Assembly (NCBI GenBank): GCA_937880545.1
Contig: CALFKA010000122.1
Coordinates: 1-10,664 of the forward strand
Origin: an uncultured Clostridia bacterium
Lineage (GTDB): Bacteria > Bacillota > Clostridia > Peptostreptococcales > Acidaminobacteraceae
Length of the DNA: 10,664 nt
Reading direction: 5' to 3'
In this document: piece after piece, positions 7,002-10,664 of the stretch
Layout: the number at the start of each line of letters is the position of its first letter
Position numbering within the stretch: position 1 is the stretch's first letter
The notes under the pieces: generated by a model
Database searches by the model: none
What the model saw: only the letters and a program-made list of their open reading frames with translations
What the model was told of the DNA's origin: nothing
Program-made: the position numbers and the translations under genes

Positions 7002-7184
7002 CTAGTCTTCCATTGAGACAATTTCTTTGCCTTTGTACTCACCACAGTTGGGACATACGCGATGGGTCACCATCGGCTCATGACAACTGGGGCATTCAAC
7101 AATGGCGGGAGCGACCATTTTGATATTGGATGCGCGTCTCTTATCTCTTCTGGCTTTAGATGTTTTCCTCTTTGGTACTGCCAT
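7002..7184 (-). CDS. rpmF: 50S ribosomal protein L32, zinc-binding form
   Basis: This 60-residue basic protein begins MAVPKRKTSKARRDKRR, the conserved L32 N-terminus. It carries two CXXC pairs, CPSC (Cys31, Cys34) and CPNC (Cys44, Cys47), which form a zinc ribbon, so this is the zinc-dependent form. L32 sits in the large ribosomal subunit near the exit tunnel and peptidyl transferase region. The ATG has GGAGGTGAGG upstream, which begins inside the yceD stop region, so the two genes are tightly linked. It is followed by a strong terminator rather than by plsX. Confidence 0.98.
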   Translation of the reverse strand: MAVPKRKTSKARRDKRRASNIKMVAPAIVECPSCHEPMVTHRVCPNCGEYKGKEIVSMED

Positions 7185-7195
7185 TACCTCACCTC

Positions 7196-7633
7196 CTACA
7201 GCAGCGATTTCAGTTTGTCTAACCGGGGATCTGTCATTGCCTGTTCACAGTCACATGGAGTCACATTGCGGTCTGCACCACAGTGGGGACAGAGCCCTTT
7301 ACATACTGCATCGCAGAGCACTTGAGAGGGGCGTTGAACAACGAAGAATTCGTTGACAATTTCAGCCAGGTCAAACTGCTCATCCTCTTCGGGTTCAAGC
7401 AGTTCTTCCGCCTCCACTTCATAGAGAAAGGAGGTTTCCTTCAGGCAGCGATCACAGGGGACTCGCACGAGCAGGCGGCCTTGAAAGCGAAGCATAATCT
7501 GACTCCCTTCGCGACTCAGCGACCCTTTGACATGGACGGGTTCTTCAGCGCCCTCTACTTCTACGGGAATATCCTCATAAAAATTGTGATAGCGTAATTC
7601 TCCCCTGCGGAGTTGTCGAAGAATCTGTCTCAT
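7196..7633 (-). CDS. yceD: DUF177 (YceD-family) protein, linked to large-subunit rRNA
   Basis: This 145-residue protein is of the DUF177/YceD family, which almost always sits just upstream of rpmF. Family members in bacteria and plants have been tied to 23S rRNA accumulation or processing. It shows CDRC (60-63), a second cysteine cluster (Cys107, Cys111, Cys115, Cys118, Cys127, Cys129 in the CDAVCKGLCPHCG...CDC region) that may bind metal, and the typical C-terminal DPRLDKLKSLL. The reading frame stays open further upstream into ackA, but ATG 7633 is chosen because GAGGTGG lies just before it and the family usually begins near a residue like this. A promoter immediately upstream also fits this start. 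The gene symbol is taken from the family name. Confidence 0.9.
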   Translation of the reverse strand: MRQILRQLRRGELRYHNFYEDIPVEVEGAEEPVHVKGSLSREGSQIMLRFQGRLLVRVPCDRCLKETSFLYEVEAEELLEPEEDEQFDLAEIVNEFFVVQRPSQVLCDAVCKGLCPHCGADRNVTPCDCEQAMTDPRLDKLKSLL

Positions 7634-7658
7634 ATCCACCTCTCGGAACAACAGTAAG

Positions 7659-7686
7659 AGTATATCAGTTTCGTTCCTGTTGTCAA
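7659..7686 (-). promoter_or_regulatory. Sigma-70-type promoter for yceD-rpmF
   Basis: The minus strand has a perfect -35 TTGACA (7686-7681), a 16-nt spacer and TATACT (7664-7659), five of six for the -10. The -35 box contains the ackA stop codon. Transcription would start near 7652, about 18 nt before the yceD ATG. The inverted repeat CAACAG (7682-7677) / CTGTTG (7654-7649) flanks the -10 box, but its significance is unclear. Confidence 0.75.
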
Positions 7687-8879
7687 GCTTGAACGAGTCT
7701 GAGCGTATCTCTTGCGATGGCGAGCTCTTCGTTGGTCGGCACAACCAGGATTTTGACGGTTGAATCGTCCGTGGAGATCTCTGCAAGCTTTCCGCGTACC
7801 TTGTTCTTTTTGGGATCAAGTTTGGCGCCCAGGAATTCCAGCCCTTCACAGATATATCTGCGGTCAAGTGCGGAGTTTTCCCCAATGCCACCGGTAAAGA
7901 TGATGCAGTCTACGCCGCCCATAAGAGCCGCATAAGAACCGATATATTTTTTGACGGAGCGGCGGAAGATGGACAGCGCCAGTGCGCACTGCATATCCCC
8001 TGCGCTCGCATTATCGCTCAGATCGCGGAAGTCACTTGAGTAGCAGGAGATGCCCAGTACCCCGGACTCTTTATTTAAAATCTGGTCCATTTCATCGGGC
8101 GATAGGTTTTCTTTCTGCATTACATAGTGATAGATCGCCGGGTCGATATTGCCACTTCTCGTCCCCATGACAAGCCCTTCAAGAGGTGTAAAGCCCATCG
8201 TGGTATCGATGCTCTTACCATTTTGGATGGCGGCAAGAGAGGAACCGTTTCCAAGGTGGCAGGTGATCGTGCGCATCTCTTCTTTTGGAATTCCAAGGAA
8301 TTTTGCGGCTGTTTCAAAGACATATTTATGGCTCGTGCCGTGGAAACCGTAGCGGCGGACACGATACTTTTCATAGAAGCGGTAAGGTAGAGGATAGATA
8401 TAAGCAGGAGGTTCCATCGACTGATGGAAGGCTGTGTCAAAGACAGCGACATTCGGTGTGCCGGGCATGATCTTCTGCATGGCACGTACACCCAGGATAT
8501 TGGGAGGATTGTGAAGCGGAGCCAGGTCGGTCGCTTTTTCCACCGCATCCATGACTTCTTCATCAATAATGACGGACTCGGAGTAAGCTTCTCCGGCATG
8601 AACAATGCGATGACCTACCGCACCGATTTCATCGAGAGATTTGAGGATGTTGAACTCGGGACTTATCAGTGTATCAATTGTGAGTTTCAGGGCGGCGGTG
8701 TGATCCGGCAGAGGCTGCTCGAAAGTGTGCTCTTCTCCATCATTGGTCTTGAGTACCAGGCGAGAGCCGTCCAGTCCGATGCGTTCGACTAATCCGCTGG
8801 CGACGAGGGACTCATCACTCATATCCAGCAATTGAAATTTCAGCGAGGATGAGCCACAGTTAATGACAAGAATTTTCAT
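7683..8879 (-). CDS. ackA: Acetate kinase
   Basis: This cytoplasmic enzyme interconverts acetyl-phosphate plus ADP with acetate plus ATP, giving ATP by substrate-level phosphorylation in fermenters. The 398-residue protein matches the family length and keeps its catalytic residues at the positions known from the Methanosarcina enzyme: Asn7 in VINCGSSSLKF, Arg91 in GHRIVHAGE, Asp148 in FDTAFH, His180 in GFHGTSH, Arg241 in GTRSGN and Glu384 in PTNEE. The ATG has AAGGAG 6 nt upstream. Phosphotransacetylase (pta) is not in the window. The 49-nt gap to yceD holds a separate promoter, so ackA need not be the only driver of the ribosomal genes. Confidence 0.98.
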   Translation of the reverse strand: MKILVINCGSSSLKFQLLDMSDESLVASGLVERIGLDGSRLVLKTNDGEEHTFEQPLPDHTAALKLTIDTLISPEFNILKSLDEIGAVGHRIVHAGEAYSESVIIDEEVMDAVEKATDLAPLHNPPNILGVRAMQKIMPGTPNVAVFDTAFHQSMEPPAYIYPLPYRFYEKYRVRRYGFHGTSHKYVFETAAKFLGIPKEEMRTITCHLGNGSSLAAIQNGKSIDTTMGFTPLEGLVMGTRSGNIDPAIYHYVMQKENLSPDEMDQILNKESGVLGISCYSSDFRDLSDNASAGDMQCALALSIFRRSVKKYIGSYAALMGGVDCIIFTGGIGENSALDRRYICEGLEFLGAKLDPKKNKVRGKLAEISTDDSTVKILVVPTNEELAIARDTLRLVQA

Positions 8880-8895
8880 GGTATCTCCTTATAAT

Positions 8896-8910
8896 CTCGC
8901 TTTTTGCGAG
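8896..8910 (-). promoter_or_regulatory. Short hairpin in the ackA leader
   Basis: On the minus strand CTCGC-AAAAA-GCGAG forms a 5-bp GC-rich stem ending about 6 nt before the AAGGAG site of ackA. It could affect mRNA stability or translation start. It is too short, with no T-run after it, to be called a terminator. Confidence 0.35.
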
Positions 8911-8937
8911 GTGTTGACAGTATCACTCTTTGAGAAC

Positions 8938-8966
8938 ATTATAACAATTATAACAGAATTCGTCAC
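8938..8966 (-). promoter_or_regulatory. Sigma-70-type promoter for ackA
   Basis: The minus strand reads GTGACG (8966-8961), 17 nt, then a perfect TATAAT (8943-8938). A second TATAAT overlaps the spacer at 8952-8947 but lacks a good -35. The transcript would carry a leader of about 50 nt that includes the hairpin before ackA. Confidence 0.65.
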
Positions 8967-9145
8967 AAAAATGGGCATACAAAAGGACCGAATTTCGATC
9001 CATTCTGATTATTCTCCTTTCTATTCAAAGAGAAAAACTTCTGAGCAAGTCCAGGTATCACGAAAAGAGAAAGGAACATGCGCTACATGACAAAGCAAGA
9101 GGTGACAATATTTTTCGAGCTATTCTTTTTTACGAGCCCAAACTC
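8967..9145. other. Intergenic stretch without a recognised gene
   Basis: This lies between the XRE-cupin pair and the ackA promoter. I found no convincing hairpin plus T-run after the regulator stop at 9146, no tRNA and no reliable ORF. A minus-strand ORF of 26 codons (9003-8923) has a GGAG upstream but runs through the ackA promoter. The region is AT-rich. Confidence 0.5.
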
Positions 9146-9724
9146 CTAGACAATCTCTATGGCTGCCAGGCATTTGGCGAGCCCGCTCGACATATTAAAC
9201 ACTTTGTGAGGGACATTTCGGTCAAGATAAATACTGTCCCCCTCAAAGAGATGGTATTCTTCTCCATCGATCAAGTAACATACTTCCCCCTCGAGAACAA
9301 GAGCAAACTCCACCCCTTCATGGACGATAGTCTCTGCTTCCTCTTCGCTCAGTGACTCTACATAGGCGATCATGACGGAAAGCTCCGTCAATAATCCCCC
9401 TGCCAGTTTCGAAGGCATCATAAACCGGTAACGGATGGCAGAGATATCAGAGAGCTTCTCTTCGTCTGCACGCGTGATCAATACATCAGAGTGTACTTCG
9501 TCGACGAAGAAGATACTCACTTCCGTCTTCAGTTCACGGGCAATTCTGCGGAGTACCGGAAGGGAAGGTTCTGCAAGATTTCTCTCAATCTGTGATAGAT
9601 AGGCGATGGTGATGTCAGAAGCCTTTGCCAGCGTATTGAGGGTAATCCCCCTTTCTTTTCTCATCTGGCGAATGCGACCGCCAATAAGTTCCAGCGTCTG
9701 ATGGGGTGCGTTTTCTTTTTTCAT
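9146..9724 (-). CDS. XRE-family HTH regulator with cupin domain (second of a pair)
   Basis: This 192-residue putative transcription regulator has an XRE-type helix-turn-helix at about 14-70 (GGRIRQMRKERGITLNTLAK, then ITIAYLSQIERN) and a C-terminal cupin_2 barrel at about 115-187 (HEGVEFALVLEGEV, EGDSIYLDRNVPHKV). Such proteins use the cupin to bind a small effector and often control metabolism or transport of amines, amino acids or sugars. The ATG at 9724 overlaps the stop of the preceding regulator as ATGA, with GGAGGT 8 nt upstream. An upstream in-frame ATG would add nine residues and lacks such a site. It is a diverged paralogue of the gene before it. The target and effector are unknown. 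Confidence 0.9.
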   Translation of the reverse strand: MKKENAPHQTLELIGGRIRQMRKERGITLNTLAKASDITIAYLSQIERNLAEPSLPVLRRIARELKTEVSIFFVDEVHSDVLITRADEEKLSDISAIRYRFMMPSKLAGGLLTELSVMIAYVESLSEEEAETIVHEGVEFALVLEGEVCYLIDGEEYHLFEGDSIYLDRNVPHKVFNMSSGLAKCLAAIEIV

Positions 9725-10281
9725 GACCTGGCACCTCCATGCGTCAGCCATACGATGGTCGTCGGCTCATCCCGGACATTTCTCAGTTGATGGCCTGTCA
9801 TCTTAGGAATATAGATGCTGTCACCGGCTTTCAGGACTTCGCAGGTTTCTCCCACCCTGTACTCGATAGCGCCTTCAACTATATAGATCCACTCATCGGT
9901 ATTTACTGATATTGGCTCTTTTACCAGGGAAGAATTTCCCGGCACATGGAGCTCGATCGCCTCCATATGAGGCTTGATCAGTCCTTTCCACTGAAAAGGC
10001 GTGAGAACCTCCGCCTCCCCAAAGAGATTGCTGAAGTGGACTTTGGCACGTTCTTTCTTTTTCACCACAACTGCTTTCACCTTGCGCTTCTTCATGTCGA
10101 GCGCAATATTTGCGGGGATTTCCAGAAATTCAGTCAGTTTTCGAAGAACCGAGATGGAAGGCTCAAACCGACCATTTTCGATATGAGACAGATAGCCGGT
10201 TGTCACACCCACTTCTTCCGCCAGTTCCCGTAGAGTTAGTTTCCTAGCCTTCCTTGCTTCTCTGAGAATCCCCCCGAGCAT
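9721..10281 (-). CDS. XRE-family HTH regulator with cupin domain (first of a pair)
   Basis: This 186-residue protein has an N-terminal XRE helix-turn-helix at about 3-60 (ILREARKARKLTLRELAEEV, then TTGYLSHIENG), a lysine/arginine-rich linker around residues 64-80 and a cupin_2 domain at about 108-180 (WIYIVEGAIEYRVG, AGDSIYIPKMTGHQLRN). It is probably a DNA-binding repressor or activator that responds to a small ligand. Two starts are possible. ATG 10287 overlaps the upstream stop as ATGA, but it is only 1 nt from GGAGG. ATG 10281, chosen here, is 7 nt from it. The gene is translationally linked to the hydrolase gene before it and to the second regulator after it. Confidence 0.9.
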   Translation of the reverse strand: MLGGILREARKARKLTLRELAEEVGVTTGYLSHIENGRFEPSISVLRKLTEFLEIPANIALDMKKRKVKAVVVKKKERAKVHFSNLFGEAEVLTPFQWKGLIKPHMEAIELHVPGNSSLVKEPISVNTDEWIYIVEGAIEYRVGETCEVLKAGDSIYIPKMTGHQLRNVRDEPTTIVWLTHGGARS

Positions 10282-10283
10282 AT

Positions 10284-10664
10284 TCATTCCTCCATTTCTT
10301 TTTTGAAGTAAATCGGGTCGACCCCTTCTTGCCACGGTATGAGCACACCCGCTACTCTGCCCTCCACATCCGTTTGAAACTGCGCAGTAAATAGCAATTC
10401 CAGGAATGTAAAAGTGAAGGTCTCATAGTGGAGATGCTCAAGCATGAGCGGGCAGTCATTGTGAGTAAGCAGCAGTTCTTCGTCTTCGAGTTCTACTCTG
10501 AGTTGTCCGTATCCCGGATGTTGATACACACCACAATAGTCTTTCAGTTCATGTGCAGGAGTGGCACCTTCCACTTTCTTATCGAGGATGGCAGCCATTC
10601 CCTTCTTCATTTCCTCTTCGAACTTGCGCACCTCTTGTTCATATGTCGTAAACCAGTCTCTGGC
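10284..10664 (-). CDS. Serine beta-lactamase-like hydrolase, C-terminal DUF3471 part (runs off the window)
   Basis: The last 126 residues are present and the frame is open to the window edge, so the true start lies outside. The segment from about residue 38 (HELKDYCGVYQHPGYGQLRV...PLMLEHLHYETF...FQTDVEGRVAGVLIP) has the look of DUF3471, a small beta-rich domain found at the C-terminus of beta-lactamase/penicillin-binding-protein-like serine hydrolases (COG1680 type). The catalytic SxxK and YxN motifs would lie upstream and cannot be checked. The stop is in an ATGA overlap region with the first XRE-cupin gene, which suggests one operon. The family call rests on pattern memory of the DUF3471 layout. 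Confidence 0.72.
   Translation of the reverse strand, partial: ARDWFTTYEQEVRKFEEEMKKGMAAILDKKVEGATPAHELKDYCGVYQHPGYGQLRVELEDEELLLTHNDCPLMLEHLHYETFTFTFLELLFTAQFQTDVEGRVAGVLIPWQEGVDPIYFKKEMEE
10289..10293 (-). promoter_or_regulatory. Ribosome binding site deciding the first XRE-cupin start
   Basis: GGAGG on the minus strand is 7 nt from ATG 10281 but only 1 nt from ATG 10287. The spacing favours the inner ATG and a protein of 186 residues. Confidence 0.6.

Noticed and set aside
7634..7891. N-terminal extension of the DUF177 frame upstream of 7633 into ackA
   Set aside because: It would overlap the end of ackA by over 200 bases and the extra residues do not look like the family. A ribosome binding site and promoter support ATG 7633.
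8286..8300. TTGGAATTCCAA palindrome inside ackA
   Set aside because: It lies in a conserved coding region with no regulatory context and is probably chance codon arrangement.
8923..9003. Minus-strand 26-residue ORF with three cysteines and a GGAG upstream
   Set aside because: The spacing from GGAG to ATG is long (10 nt), the ORF runs across the ackA promoter, and the protein matches nothing I recognise. Likely chance.
8863..9090. Plus-strand ORF of 75 residues spanning the ackA start and the intergenic region, with TTGACA at 8914-8919
   Set aside because: It overlaps the ackA start antisense, the distance from TTGACA to a TATAAC box is 20 nt, and there is no good ribosome binding site. Not supported as a gene.

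Overview
Every supported gene in this window lies on the minus strand, so biological order runs from high to low coordinates. The gene set suggests an anaerobic bacterium of the Bacillota (a Negativicutes or Clostridia type) or possibly Synergistota. The clues are a four-cysteine ribosomal protein L32, a cysteine-rich DUF177 protein next to ackA, the rnc/Elp3-like radical SAM pairing, strong AGGAGG ribosome binding sites, and a two-component sigma-54 system. I cannot fix the genus from sequence alone.

Layout in transcription order. (1) 10664-9146: the C-terminal end of a serine beta-lactamase-like hydrolase (DUF3471 tail), followed by two XRE-cupin regulators. Each regulator overlaps or nearly abuts the preceding stop. 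(2) 9145-8880: an AT-rich intergenic region with a good sigma-70-type promoter for ackA and a short hairpin in the leader. (3) 8879-7002: ackA, then DUF177 (yceD) and rpmF. The last two have their own promoter, whose -35 box overlaps the ackA stop codon, and they end at an intrinsic terminator. (4) 6940-1899: a self-contained module of a histidine kinase with a periplasmic solute-binding sensor domain, a sigma-54-activating response regulator, and an NhaC-family antiporter. Ahead of nhaC is a -24/-12 sigma-54 promoter with two 18-bp palindromes 31 bp apart, and behind nhaC is a nested-hairpin terminator. (5) 1823-1: plsX, rnc (TTG start) and the N-terminus of an Elp3-like radical SAM protein, tightly coupled at their junctions.

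The main reading is that the sensor/regulator/transporter module forms one circuit. The kinase binds a small solute, probably an amino acid or similar compound, outside the membrane and phosphorylates the regulator. The regulator then binds the paired palindromes and drives sigma-54 transcription of nhaC. The module sits between rpmF and plsX, which in many bacteria are adjacent in a yceD-rpmF-plsX operon, and terminators at both ends insulate it. The flanking genes are housekeeping: acetate/ATP metabolism, ribosome, phospholipid precursor synthesis and RNA processing.

I saw no tRNA, rRNA, CRISPR array, insertion sequence or phage gene.
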